Positions 34,956-43,703 of a stretch of 64,000 nt of DNA are shown piece after piece. The notes below the pieces were generated by a model. That model was given only the letters and a program-made list of their open reading frames with translations. It was not told where the DNA came from and did not search any database. The stretch's first letter is position 1. The number at the start of each line of letters is the position of its first letter. The position numbers and the translations under genes are program-made. The DNA is from Noviherbaspirillum sp. Root189. GTDB taxonomy: Bacteria; Pseudomonadota; Gammaproteobacteria; Burkholderiales; Burkholderiaceae_D. The stretch covers positions 297,270-361,269 of the forward strand of contig NZ_LMHZ01000056.1 in NCBI RefSeq assembly GCF_001428545.1. Reading direction: 5' to 3'.

Positions 34956-34990
34956 CGTAAAGACGTTAGTGAGAGTAAAGTGCGGAGCGA

Positions 34991-35863
34991 TCAATCCTTG
35001 TTGCCAAGCGACTGCAATTCGAATCCGACAGACGACTTGAACAGGTCACGCAAGTTTTGCACGGTCCAGCCGCCGAACATGAAGGCTTCCGATACCTCGT
35101 GCGGATGCGACCACAAGGACAGCTTGTCGCCGGCAATACCGATGACCTGGCCATTAATCCAGTCAGATTCATCTAAAGCAAGGTATAACGCGGCCGGCGC
35201 AACTTGTTCCGCAGTACCGCGCAATACCACGCTGCTGTCCTTCCATGCAGCATCCTTTTTGGCCTTCACGTCATCCGGAATGCTGTTGGTCATGTCGGTG
35301 ACCGCGCGCGGTGAAATTGCGTTGACGGTGATACCATATTTGCTCACTTCCTGCGCGAGCGTGCGGGTCAACCCCAACACGCCGGCCTTGGCAGCTGCGT
35401 AGTTGGCCTGTCCCATAATACCGCGCAGTCCTGAACGGGACGCAATATTGATGATGCGTCCGCCAGTGCCGGCGGCGCGCATTGCGCGGATCGCCGAGCG
35501 CGAGCAGGCAAAGCTGCCCTTTAAACATACCGCGATCACTTGGTCCCATTCCTGCTCGCTCATGTTGAAGCTCATGCGGTCACGCAGGATGCCGGCATTG
35601 TTGACCATTACGTCGATCTTGCCAAAGGCCTGCAGACAGTCGGCGACGAGCTGATCGGCCCCGGCAAATGTGGAAATGTCGGAATGCTGGGCAATGGCTT
35701 TGCCACCCGATTCCTGAATCAGTGTGGCCGCTTCGTTAGCCTTGGCGGCATTGATATCGTTGGCGACCACTTGCGCGCCTTCCGCGGCGAAGGCTTTGGC
35801 AAATGCAAGCCCGATGCCCTGCCCGGCCCCGGTGACGACGACGGTTTTGTTTTCCAAAAGCAT
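34991..35863 (-). CDS. SDR-family dehydrogenase, FabG/3-hydroxyacyl-CoA dehydrogenase type
   Basis: A 290-residue SDR with canonical motifs: TGAGQGIGLAFAKAFAAEGA, NNAG in VMVNNAGILRD, Ser in NIASRSG and YAAAK for Tyr/Lys. A 50-residue C-terminal extension (SHPHEVSEAFMFGGWTVQNL) is like that in MFE-2-type hydroxyacyl-CoA dehydrogenases. It would oxidise a beta-hydroxyacyl-CoA. ATG 35863 was chosen over an upstream alternative because the following residues (MLLENKTVVVTG) are the family start. Confidence 0.9.
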   Translation of the reverse strand: MLLENKTVVVTGAGQGIGLAFAKAFAAEGAQVVANDINAAKANEAATLIQESGGKAIAQHSDISTFAGADQLVADCLQAFGKIDVMVNNAGILRDRMSFNMSEQEWDQVIAVCLKGSFACSRSAIRAMRAAGTGGRIINIASRSGLRGIMGQANYAAAKAGVLGLTRTLAQEVSKYGITVNAISPRAVTDMTNSIPDDVKAKKDAAWKDSSVVLRGTAEQVAPAALYLALDESDWINGQVIGIAGDKLSLWSHPHEVSEAFMFGGWTVQNLRDLFKSSVGFELQSLGNKD

Positions 35864-35907
35864 GGTTCGTTCTTTCTTCAATGTAAGGTATGTAAGGTGC
35901 TGACGCG

Positions 35908-36891
35908 TCACTCGACGCGAATATTCAGTTCCTTGATGACCTTCCCGAACTTGGTGATTTCTGCATCAATAAATGATTCGAGTTCCTTGGGGCCGGCGGT
36001 GATCGGGTCGGCACCCTGAGTTGCAAAAGCCTGTTTCATCTCTGGCGACTTCACTGCATCGGCGACCGCAGCGCTCAGCTTGTTCGCAACATCCTTGGGA
36101 ATATCCGCAGGCGCCATGATTGCGTACCATTGCACGAAGTCGATATCCTGCACACCTGCTTCGGCAAAAGTAGGAACGTCCGGCATCGAAGAAGATCGGT
36201 TCTTGCCTGCCACTGCCAGCACACGCAGGCGACCAGATTTCATGTGTGGGACTACTGCTGTAGCACCAATGAATGCCACAGGGATTTGGCCGGCGATAAC
36301 GTCTGCGACTGCGGGGCCATCGCCCTTATACGCTGCATGGATGATGTCCATGCTGGTCGCCTTCTTGAATTTTTCGCCAGTCATGTGCCCGGTTCCCCCC
36401 ACTCCGCTGGAGCCGAAACTTAGCGTTCCGGGATTGGCCTTCGCATAGGCGATGAGATCCTGAACAGACTTTACCGGCAGCTTGCTGCTGACAACCATTA
36501 CTAACGGAACCGCGCCTACCATACCGATTGGCGTGAAATCTTTGATGGGATTGTAGGTGGTCTTTGGATAGAGCGTGAGGTTGGTGCCGTGGGTCGCACT
36601 GTTGCCCATCAAGAGTGTGTACGGATCACCTTTGTTCTTTGCAACATAAGTTGCGCCAATAATCCCGTTTGCGCCAGTCCGGTTCTCGACAATGAAGGTC
36701 TTCCCAAGCGTTGTCTCAAGTTTCTTTGCCATCGCGCGAGCCAGATAATCGTTTGTGCCTCCTGCAGCAAACGGCGACACCAGCGTCGTGGTGCGGGAAG
36801 GATAAGTATCTTCCGCCGCTGCCGGGTTAATCCCGAAAATACTGACCAATGCCGCAGCGGTTGCGGCGCCCTTGATTAACCGAAATACCAT
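35908..36891 (-). CDS. Bug/TctC-family periplasmic substrate-binding protein
   Basis: A 327-residue Bug receptor, the type greatly expanded in Bordetella and related Burkholderiales. A signal peptide (to about residue 26, NPAAAEDTYPSR) is followed by the family's PFAAGGTNDYLARAMA, VENRTGANGIIGA and SFGSSGVGGTGHMTGE. Bug proteins bind carboxylated or amide ligands. TctAB membrane genes are not adjacent, so it may deliver to a distant transporter or to the MFS protein, or act as a sensor. It is the first gene of the 11-gene operon. The three GTTG-N7-CAAC dyads lie 84-134 bp upstream. Confidence 0.92.
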   Translation of the reverse strand: MVFRLIKGAATAAALVSIFGINPAAAEDTYPSRTTTLVSPFAAGGTNDYLARAMAKKLETTLGKTFIVENRTGANGIIGATYVAKNKGDPYTLLMGNSATHGTNLTLYPKTTYNPIKDFTPIGMVGAVPLVMVVSSKLPVKSVQDLIAYAKANPGTLSFGSSGVGGTGHMTGEKFKKATSMDIIHAAYKGDGPAVADVIAGQIPVAFIGATAVVPHMKSGRLRVLAVAGKNRSSSMPDVPTFAEAGVQDIDFVQWYAIMAPADIPKDVANKLSAAVADAVKSPEMKQAFATQGADPITAGPKELESFIDAEITKFGKVIKELNIRVE

Positions 36892-36974
36892 TTCTAGTCT
36901 CCTGTGAAGAATTCGGCCCTGCTCATCGGACCAAGTCGCCGGAAGTCGCTCATCTCAGCGCCGCCCGCCATTTC

Positions 36975-37025
36975 GTTGTATGTATCAACGTTGTAAGTGT
37001 CAACGAACTCGTTGAACATGTCAAC
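36975..37025. promoter_or_regulatory. Three GTTG-N7-CAAC dyads before the 11-gene operon
   Basis: gttgtatgtatcaac (36975-36989), gttgtaagtgtcaac (36990-37004) and gttgaacatgtcaac (37011-37025) stand in tandem. The first two are contiguous and the third is 6 bp on. A fourth member precedes the MarR gene (27548-27562). The shared 4-bp arms and 7-bp centre make a common regulator likely, most simply the operon's own MarR. Confidence 0.6.
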
Positions 37026-37103
37026 ATGTTTGTGGTCGGTTTTTACTTTCAAAATAGAAAAGGAAGTTAGGAGCAAACAGTGGCGGCAGCAGCAATGTGC
37101 AAT

Positions 37104-37148
37104 GCCCGTAAGCGCTCATCATCGACTAGATGATGAGCGCTTACGGGC
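37104..37148. repeat. 19-bp perfect inverted repeat
   Basis: gcccgtaagcgctcatcat (37104-37122) pairs perfectly with atgatgagcgcttacgggc (37130-37148) around the loop cgactag. No T-run follows on either strand, so a classic terminator is not supported. The 37026-37295 region around it holds no gene I recognise. Confidence 0.55.
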
Positions 37149-37295
37149 CGGAGTCTACCGTTGGGAAAGCGTGAGTTTGATACCGGGTATCTGCGCGCGC
37201 TGTTGGCGCGGGATACGAAGTTGCAGGGGATAGAACGTGGAAGACGCCGATGCGCTGGCGTCGATGCCATCTTATGTAGTGCTATTACGTCGACA

Positions 37296-37345
37296 TCAAG
37301 CCCGGTGAGACATTACGCAATTGCCTCCCATGTTGCCGGGCTTGA
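37296..37345 (-). terminator. Possible stem-loop after tcuB
   Basis: tcaagcccgg (37296-37305) and ccgggcttga (37336-37345) form a perfect 10-bp stem with a 30-nt loop, 11 bp beyond the tcuB stop. There is no T-run, so termination would need Rho. The long loop lowers confidence. Confidence 0.3.
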
Positions 37346-37355
37346 CTACTTGCTT

Positions 37356-38543
37356 TCAATCGTCGGCTAGCTTGAGGTTTGCGGGCTGGCGTTTTTCGAT
37401 GGCCCATTTGAGCAGCGCGGCAGAGCGGTATATCCCATGCGCGAATTTTCCGTAAGGCAGAGTCAGGAACAGCGCCATAACGGTACCAAGATGCAGGGCG
37501 AGAAGTAAGCCCATTGCAGGGCCGTCACGTAGCGCCAGGAGGGCCAGACCGGTCGCGCTGATCAGTAGCAACAGCGCGATAAAACCGCGGTCCATCGGCT
37601 TTTGCGCTGCATCGCCTTGCAGTGGATGGCGACGCAAATTCAGCCAAAGCAAACCGGCCGGACCAATCAATAGACCAATCCCACCGATGGTGCCTAGCAG
37701 GACTGGCAAGCTCAGAAACGGATACGGCGCATGTAGACCAAGAAAATAATGGTAAAGGGTAGCAACGCTCGTAGATGCGAAGCAGAGGAGAAATCCATAG
37801 AAGGTGAAATGATGAAATTTACGTCGCAACAGCGTAAATCTATCATCTTCCTCGTTACATCCCTTGCCATGACCACCGTCCAGATACTTCAGGCGAAGAA
37901 TGTTGTGCGTGGCCTCTCCGACAGCGTCTGATGAAGCCGCCTTCAGGTAATCGGCCGGCGTGACATCACGCCAGAAACGGGCGACACCAATGACTAACGC
38001 GATGACGGCAAGACCGAACACCATGCCGAACATTGCCGCCAGGGTGTTATGCGGAAAAATTGCATAGAAATTGCCGGCCATCGGCTCGTGGAACAAACCA
38101 CCGGTCATCACAATAGCGAGTATGAGAAATAACGCGAGGCCACCAGCGAGCGCGAGTGACACCGTCAGGCCGGCGCGCTTGTATAAGGTGCCAAATGCTC
38201 GCGGAACCGCATAGTCGGTATAGGTCTGCATCCGTACTTTGGCCATCGCACGAGGTACGTTGACCGCAAATTCATGCGGAGGTGCGTACTGGCAGGCATG
38301 CAGACATGCGCCACAATTGTGGCAAAGATTTGCGAGAAAATGGATGTCCGCTTTACCGAATTCAAGTCGTCGGGTCATTGCGGGAAATACCCCGCAAAAA
38401 CCTTCGCAATAGCGGCAGGCATTGCAAATCTGCATCTGCCGGCTTACTTCTTCTTCGTCTGCGGTAAGAGGCAGCACCTTGATAGGGATGACACGCGGCG
38501 ATTCGACGCGGGCTTCTTCGATAAGTGACTTAAGCTGTTGCAT
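37356..38543 (-). CDS. tcuB: Tricarballylate-utilization-type protein TcuB (Fe-S/cytochrome b-like)
   Basis: A 395-residue membrane protein. Two ferredoxin-type cysteine clusters are at about residues 40-90 ([15 protein letters not shown] and [16 protein letters not shown]). They are followed by about six hydrophobic helices with His residues ([20 protein letters not shown]) that could bind haem. In Salmonella, TcuB reoxidises the FADH2 of TcuA and passes electrons to quinone. ATG 38543 overlaps the end of tcuA by 14 bp, so translation is coupled. The tricarballylate substrate here is an inference from the family. Confidence 0.9.
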   Translation of the reverse strand: MQQLKSLIEEARVESPRVIPIKVLPLTADEEEVSRQMQICNACRYCEGFCGVFPAMTRRLEFGKADIHFLANLCHNCGACLHACQYAPPHEFAVNVPRAMAKVRMQTYTDYAVPRAFGTLYKRAGLTVSLALAGGLALFLILAIVMTGGLFHEPMAGNFYAIFPHNTLAAMFGMVFGLAVIALVIGVARFWRDVTPADYLKAASSDAVGEATHNILRLKYLDGGHGKGCNEEDDRFTLLRRKFHHFTFYGFLLCFASTSVATLYHYFLGLHAPYPFLSLPVLLGTIGGIGLLIGPAGLLWLNLRRHPLQGDAAQKPMDRGFIALLLLISATGLALLALRDGPAMGLLLALHLGTVMALFLTLPYGKFAHGIYRSAALLKWAIEKRQPANLKLADD

Positions 38544-40023
38544 GCTGTAATTCCTGATTCTGTTCTCGCTCACCGGCCGCGCTGGCCGAACGCGCCGCTT
38601 CAACACCGGCAATGCGGCCAAACGCCGTGCCGATAGTCATGCCGACTCCGGCGGTATATCCTTTTCCCAGAATATTCCCCGCCATCATTTCGCCGGCAAC
38701 AAAGAGATTTGCACTTGGTTTGCCGTTGAAGTGCACCGCCGCCCTTTCGTCGATTTTCAGGCCCAGATAGGTGAACGTGATTCCTGGCCGCAGGGCATAG
38801 GCATAGAACGGGCCGGTGTCGATAGGCTGAGCCCAATGTGTCTTTGACGGATTTAGCCCTTCGGTATGACAATCGTCCAGGACTGCATGATTGAATGTGC
38901 CGACGCGGCAGGCAACGTTGTAATCATTTACAGTTTGCAGAAAGGCTTTTTCGTCCAGATTCAGGCGAAGTGCCAATTCAGCAAGTGTAAGTGCCTTAAT
39001 ACCGGGAAATACCGGCGGCATGAAACGGCCGATCGCCTTGCTGTCGATGATGCAGTACGCTATCTGACCCGGCTGGTGGGCGACCAGTCGGCCCCACAGG
39101 GCATAGCGTTTCGGCCAGAAGTCCTCCCCTTCGTCATAGAAGCGAACTCCATTCTTGTTCACCATGATGCCAAGCGAAACGCAGTCGACCCGTGTACAAA
39201 TACCACCATCGTATAGCGGCGCACGCGCATCGATCGCGACGCAATGCGCTTGAGTCGGGTCCCCGATCATGTCAGCGCCCGCATCCATCATGAACTTCAA
39301 CAGCACGCCCTTGTTAAAGCGGGTACCGCGAATGAGAAAATTATCTGCCGTCCATTCGCCCCATTCGTTTTGTCCCCACGCCTCCCGCTGCCATTCGAGG
39401 TTGGATTCAAATCCGCCGCACGCTAGTACGCATGCATGGGCCTCAATACGCTCTGCGCCAATACGCGCCGCAACGAAACGGCCGTCGTCAAGTTCAATCG
39501 CATCCACCGGGGCTTCGTAGCGAACCTGCACCCCGAGTGCTTCGGCGCTACGATAGTACGCGTTCACCAGAGCCTTGCCGCCTCCCATGAAAAACGCATT
39601 GGTACGGGCGACATGCAATGCGCCCGACAATGGTGGCTGGAAATTGACGCCGTGCTTGCGCATCCAAGGCCGAAACGTCGCAGATGCCTTGATTGCGATA
39701 CGCGCGAGCTTTTCGTTGGTAAGGCCGCCCGTGACCTTCAACAGATCCTGCCAGTACTCTTCTTCGGGATAAGCATCCACAAGCACATCCTGTGGCTCAT
39801 CATGCATGCAGCGCACATTTCGTGTATGTGGAGAATTGCCGCCCCGCCATTCGCGCGGCGCAGATTCAAGGATCAGTACACTAGCGCCGGCTTCACGCGC
39901 CGTTAACGCGGCACAGAGTGCAGCGTTGCCGCCTCCAATGACCAATACGTCGTATTTCAATTCGGGTCTCCAATGTTCCAGCTGGCGCCGGCCTCGGACA
40001 TCGACATGCTCGATGTCCTGCAT
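38530..40023 (-). CDS. tcuA: FAD-dependent tricarballylate dehydrogenase family protein TcuA
   Basis: A 497-residue flavoprotein of the fumarate reductase/succinate dehydrogenase family. The FAD-binding Rossmann motif is [20 protein letters not shown], and [20 protein letters not shown] and [14 protein letters not shown] segments follow. The C-terminal block is [20 protein letters not shown]. It oxidises a tricarboxylate or similar polycarboxylate to the unsaturated acid (cis-aconitate in the known case). AGGAA precedes ATG 40023. It is divergent from a GntR regulator. No tcuC-type transporter is next to it. Confidence 0.9.
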   Translation of the reverse strand: MQDIEHVDVRGRRQLEHWRPELKYDVLVIGGGNAALCAALTAREAGASVLILESAPREWRGGNSPHTRNVRCMHDEPQDVLVDAYPEEEYWQDLLKVTGGLTNEKLARIAIKASATFRPWMRKHGVNFQPPLSGALHVARTNAFFMGGGKALVNAYYRSAEALGVQVRYEAPVDAIELDDGRFVAARIGAERIEAHACVLACGGFESNLEWQREAWGQNEWGEWTADNFLIRGTRFNKGVLLKFMMDAGADMIGDPTQAHCVAIDARAPLYDGGICTRVDCVSLGIMVNKNGVRFYDEGEDFWPKRYALWGRLVAHQPGQIAYCIIDSKAIGRFMPPVFPGIKALTLAELALRLNLDEKAFLQTVNDYNVACRVGTFNHAVLDDCHTEGLNPSKTHWAQPIDTGPFYAYALRPGITFTYLGLKIDERAAVHFNGKPSANLFVAGEMMAGNILGKGYTAGVGMTIGTAFGRIAGVEAARSASAAGEREQNQELQHATA

Positions 40024-40054
40024 TTACGCGATTCCTGAAAGGATAGGATCACAA

Positions 40055-40106
40055 TGTATGCACTAGTATACAATAGTGTTCATTGATATGTATACGTTTG
40101 TATGCA
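40055..40106. promoter_or_regulatory. TGTATAC-type repeats between tcuA and gntR
   Basis: tgtatgcactagtataca (40055-40072) is a dyad with 5-bp arms. A little further, atgtatacgtttgtatgc (40089-40106) repeats the same hexamers as direct elements. They lie in the tcuA/gntR divergent gap and suit a GntR-family repressor. The gap also contains the promoters of both genes. Confidence 0.5.
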
Positions 40107-40199
40107 AATGCTTTCAACTGTCTAATCGCGTTAAAATGCGATATACGATCCACCTGACTTGCTCTTCAAAATAGGCGCTTGCAATCCTTTTACGACATC

Positions 40200-40910
40200 A
40201 TGTGTTCCCAAAAAACTAAACAGACTCTCGATTCTTTTAATGACAGTGAACAGCCGTCCCTGTCGCGGGGCGAAGATGCGTATCAAAAGATGCTGGAAGG
40301 CATTCAAACCGGCAGATTAAAGCCGGGAATGCGTCTTCGGGAGGTAGAAATTGCTGAATGGCTTGGGAGCAGTAGAACGCCCGTGCGAGAGGCTCTTAAC
40401 CGTCTGCAGACCGAAGGACTGGTGGTGCAGGAACCCCGACGCGGGATGATCATCGCCGAGCTGGACCATAGCATGGTGGCCGAACTTTACTTTATGCGTG
40501 AGGTGTTGGAAGGCGCTGCGGCCAGACTAGCCGCGCGACATGCATCGGACGTGGAGATCGCGATGTTGCGCGACATTGCCGATCGCGACAAAGCTTTCGG
40601 AGACGACCCTGTTAAGTTAGCAAGAAATAACCGCCTTTTCCACGAAACACTCTATCGCGCTGCCCATAACCGCTATCTGCTCAAGACCTTGAGCATGCTG
40701 CGCGACTCAATGGCCCTACTTGGACAAACGACGCTTAGTCTGCCAGGCCGCTCTGCTCACGCTTTTGAAGAACACGATCAATTGGTGGCTGCAATTGAGC
40801 GCCATGATGCGGCGACTGCGGAAGAAGCAAGCCGGGCACACATCCGTGCGGCGCACCGGGCTCGTATGGAATTGATGTTTGAGCAGGAGGAGAACAAATT
40901 AAACGAATAA
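40200..40910 (+). CDS. GntR-family (FCD) transcriptional regulator
   Basis: A 236-residue FCD-type GntR protein from ATG 40200. The HTH is IAEWLGSSRTPVREALNRLQ, the wing EPRRGMIIAEL, and the FCD ligand domain starts near residue 85 with NNRLFHETLYRAAHNRYLL, which contains likely metal ligands. It is divergent from tcuA; TGTATAC-type repeats lie between them. It plausibly represses tcuAB until the substrate is present. Confidence 0.9.
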   Translation: MCSQKTKQTLDSFNDSEQPSLSRGEDAYQKMLEGIQTGRLKPGMRLREVEIAEWLGSSRTPVREALNRLQTEGLVVQEPRRGMIIAELDHSMVAELYFMREVLEGAAARLAARHASDVEIAMLRDIADRDKAFGDDPVKLARNNRLFHETLYRAAHNRYLLKTLSMLRDSMALLGQTTLSLPGRSAHAFEEHDQLVAAIERHDAATAEEASRAHIRAAHRARMELMFEQEENKLNE

Positions 40911-40944
40911 TTGAATTTTTTTCTCTGGCGGGCTGTTGATGGAC

Positions 40945-41176
40945 AAGAACGGCACCATCAAGCGGCGCGCGCGGCCCATGTTCATCTTCAGTCATTTCGG
41001 TCGGCCATGTCCTGGCCGGTATCGAACTCATGCACGTGATCCGCAAGGGACAGATGGGCATGTCCGGTGCTGACATGATGTCTTTCGCGGAACAGTTCTA
41101 TGCGCTTGCGGGCGCATTCCGTCCAGCGTGACGGGCAGCGCTTCGCGCGCCCCCGGACGGCTAATGCGACAGAACC
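40945..41176 (+). pseudogene. IS6-family fragment: transposase C-terminus and right end
   Basis: The frame reads TIKRRARPMFIFSHFG, then after a shift VLAGIELMHVIRKGQMGMSG, ADMMSFAEQFYALAG and a stop at 41128-41130. This is the end of an IS6-type transposase (normally IKRRTRPMLGFKSF..., IELMHMIRKGQ, ...QFYSLAA). A degenerate terminal repeat (aatgcgacagaacc, 41163-41176) matches 10 of 14 bases of the repeat seen at 14030 and 56378. The 5' two-thirds are missing. Confidence 0.65.
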
Positions 41177-41179
41177 CTC

Positions 41180-42052
41180 CTATTTTCCTTCGAATACCAG
41201 ACTGATTGCCGGTGCGTACTTGTCACCGTGTCCTGCGGAAATTGCCTTATCAAAGCAGGCGACCAGATTCTTTGCACCTGTCGCATCGACGCCCATCTGT
41301 TCAGCGAGCGCTACGGCATACAGGAGGTCCTTTTTTGCGTAGGTTACCGGGAAGGCGCGTTCAGGAAACTCCTGTGGAGCAATAGCCTTCATGCCGTGGT
41401 TGCGCAATGCGAAACTGTCGGCCGAACCGACGGAGAGTGCCGAGAAAAGCTTTTCCGCGTCCACTCCGGCACGCACGCCGATGGCCCGTGCTTCTGCCAG
41501 TGCGAGTACTGTCTCGTATAGGACCATGTTGTTCAGAATTTTGACCACCTGACCGGCACCGACCTTCCCGACGTGAATGACATCGGCGGCAAACATGCGA
41601 ATGAATTTTTCGATGTTCGCAAACAGAGCCTCTTCGGCTCCTACCGGAACAGCCAACGTGCCGGCCTCCGCTGCTGCACGGGTACGCATTACCGGTGCAT
41701 CAGCAAACAGAAGACCCCGCTCGGCCAACGCCTCCCCCAGCTTGCGGGTTGTATCCACAGGCGACGTGCTCAAATCGACGATTACCTGGCCGGCGCGCCC
41801 TTTTTCGAGAAGCCCGCCTGTTCCAAGAACGACTTGTTCGACGACTTCCCCGGAAGGTAAGGAAAGAAAGATGATGTCGGCAGCAGCGATCTGTTCAAGG
41901 GAACCTGCCTTGACCTGGTGTTCCGCGAGTCGTTCGAGCGGGCGGCTGTCACGATCATGCGCGATGACGGAAAGGCCGCTTTTGACGGCAATATGCCTGC
42001 AGATAGGTTCCCCCATCACGCCAACGCCGATAAAACCGATTAGCTTGAACAT
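41180..42052 (-). CDS. 3-hydroxyisobutyrate dehydrogenase-family oxidoreductase
   Basis: A 290-residue beta-hydroxyacid dehydrogenase. The NAD(P) site is GFIGVGVMGEPICRHI, the substrate loop DAPVMRTRAAAEAGTLAV, and the catalytic Lys lies in VGAGQVVKILNNMV. The family includes tartronate-semialdehyde reductases and 3-hydroxyisobutyrate dehydrogenases. AGGAA precedes ATG 42052. The stop codon lies 4 bp from an IS6 terminal repeat. It is in one strand block with an ALDH, a 2-hydroxyacid dehydrogenase, an aldolase and a Bug receptor, so it belongs to a small carboxylic-acid pathway. Confidence 0.9.
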   Translation of the reverse strand: MFKLIGFIGVGVMGEPICRHIAVKSGLSVIAHDRDSRPLERLAEHQVKAGSLEQIAAADIIFLSLPSGEVVEQVVLGTGGLLEKGRAGQVIVDLSTSPVDTTRKLGEALAERGLLFADAPVMRTRAAAEAGTLAVPVGAEEALFANIEKFIRMFAADVIHVGKVGAGQVVKILNNMVLYETVLALAEARAIGVRAGVDAEKLFSALSVGSADSFALRNHGMKAIAPQEFPERAFPVTYAKKDLLYAVALAEQMGVDATGAKNLVACFDKAISAGHGDKYAPAISLVFEGK

Positions 42053-42068
42053 AAAATTCCTCTTTAAA

Positions 42069-43556
42069 TTATTGGTTCGGAGCAGGGAAATTAGCCGGAT
42101 CCATGCTCCAGTAGATGCCTTTGCTCTGTTGATACAGGCGCACGCCCGTGACACCCTTCTCGCGCCCGATGCCGCTTTCCTTGAAGCCACCGAACGGAGT
42201 GGAGATCGAGAGTTGCTTGTACGTATTGATCCAGACTAATCCGGTTTCGAGCGCCTGCGCAACGCGCCATGCACGCTGGTAGTTAGCCGTCCAGATTCCA
42301 GACGCAAGACCAAAAGCGCTGTCGTTCGCCTGAGCCACCAGGTCGCGCTCGTCGTCGAACGGCAAGACACACAATACCGGCCCGAAAATTTCCTGCTGTA
42401 CCGCCGTGGAACGATTGTTCAAGCCCGCGATAACAGTGGGAAGATAATAGGAGCCGCGCTCATACTGCGCACCGCTCGGGCGGGCGCCGCCGGCCAGGAT
42501 TTGTCCGCCTTCTTCCCGGGCGACCGCCACGAGGCGTTCCACATGGGACCGGTGCCTGAATCCTGCCACCGGCCCCATTTCGGCACCGGAGGCCTCCGGC
42601 GCATCAACCTTGATCGTCTGAGCCCGCGTGACCAGCGCCTCAACGACCTGGTCGTACACGCCGCGCTGGATGAACAGGCGTGAACCCGCGATACAGGACT
42701 GGCCGCTACCTTCGAAAATTCCGTCTACCACGCTCTTGAGCGCTGCGTCGACATTGGCGTCGTCAAATATGATGTGTGGCGACTTTCCGCCCAGCTCAAG
42801 CGCAACAGGGATCAAACGCTCTGCGGCAATGCGGGCGATATGCTTTCCGGTCGCGGTGCCGCCAGTGAAGGAGACCATGCGCACGTCGGGATGCGAGACC
42901 AGCGCGCTACCGGTAGTCGCACCATCGCCGGTAATGACGTTCAGTAGACCCGGCGGCAATCCGGCTTCAAGTGCGATTTCACCGAGCAACAAAGCGGTAG
43001 ATGGCGTGATTTCTGAAGGCTTCAGAATGACGGCGTTCCCCGCGGCAAGCGCGGGCGCCACTTTCTGAGCCTCCATTGTCAAAGGCGAATTCCATGGCGT
43101 AATTGCGGCAACGACGCCATAGGGCTCATACGACGTCATCGATAGGTAATCCCCCCGGGATGGAGTGATCTCGGCGCCCAGCGTTTCGCACACGCTAGCG
43201 TAGTAGCGAAAGATGGCGGCCGCACTTGCCGCTTGCGCTTTGCATTCAGACCATACTTTGCCGTTCTCGATCATTTGCAAACGCGCCAAATCTTCGATTC
43301 GGGCTGATATGCCATCGGCGATGCGCGACAGGAGGCGCGCACGCAGATGGGGTAGCATGAAGCGCCAGGCTGGGTCATTCGCAGCAGCCTTCGCCGACGC
43401 CACCGCTGCTTGAACGTGTGACGCGGTCGCCAGCGACAAAAAGTAATTGACCTCCCCGGTTGCCGGGTTGACCGATTCGAATTTTTGGTTGTGGTTGATA
43501 ACGTGCTCACCACCGATGAGCAAAGCCTTTGTGACGAGGCTGGACTGCTGTTGCAT
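42069..43556 (-). CDS. Aldehyde dehydrogenase family protein
   Basis: A 495-residue ALDH. The catalytic Cys is in GSGQSCIAGSRL, the base Glu in LELGGKSPHI, the cofactor loop is FTGGTATGKHIA, and the C-terminal anchor PFGGFKESGIGREKG. It resembles betaine/aminobutyraldehyde or succinate-semialdehyde dehydrogenase relatives rather than the vanillin type at 7925. It is 17 bp upstream of the hydroxyisobutyrate-dehydrogenase-like gene. The aldehyde may come from the neighbouring aldolase or dehydrogenase (inference). Confidence 0.9.
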   Translation of the reverse strand: MQQQSSLVTKALLIGGEHVINHNQKFESVNPATGEVNYFLSLATASHVQAAVASAKAAANDPAWRFMLPHLRARLLSRIADGISARIEDLARLQMIENGKVWSECKAQAASAAAIFRYYASVCETLGAEITPSRGDYLSMTSYEPYGVVAAITPWNSPLTMEAQKVAPALAAGNAVILKPSEITPSTALLLGEIALEAGLPPGLLNVITGDGATTGSALVSHPDVRMVSFTGGTATGKHIARIAAERLIPVALELGGKSPHIIFDDANVDAALKSVVDGIFEGSGQSCIAGSRLFIQRGVYDQVVEALVTRAQTIKVDAPEASGAEMGPVAGFRHRSHVERLVAVAREEGGQILAGGARPSGAQYERGSYYLPTVIAGLNNRSTAVQQEIFGPVLCVLPFDDERDLVAQANDSAFGLASGIWTANYQRAWRVAQALETGLVWINTYKQLSISTPFGGFKESGIGREKGVTGVRLYQQSKGIYWSMDPANFPAPNQ

Positions 43557-43703
43557 GAATAGGACTCCGATGATGATGAAATTGCTGTTTGGGACATCGT
43601 GCCGCTTACCGGATTCATGACTCCACGGCAATCAAGCGCCGCAGGCTCCGTGGATCGCGCTTGGATCGACGTGAATCGGTGCAACGGTCCGCTGTAGGCC
43701 GAC

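Noticed and set aside
37104..37148. Intrinsic terminator at the 19-bp stem
   Set aside because: No T-run on either strand, and no gene ends directly before it.
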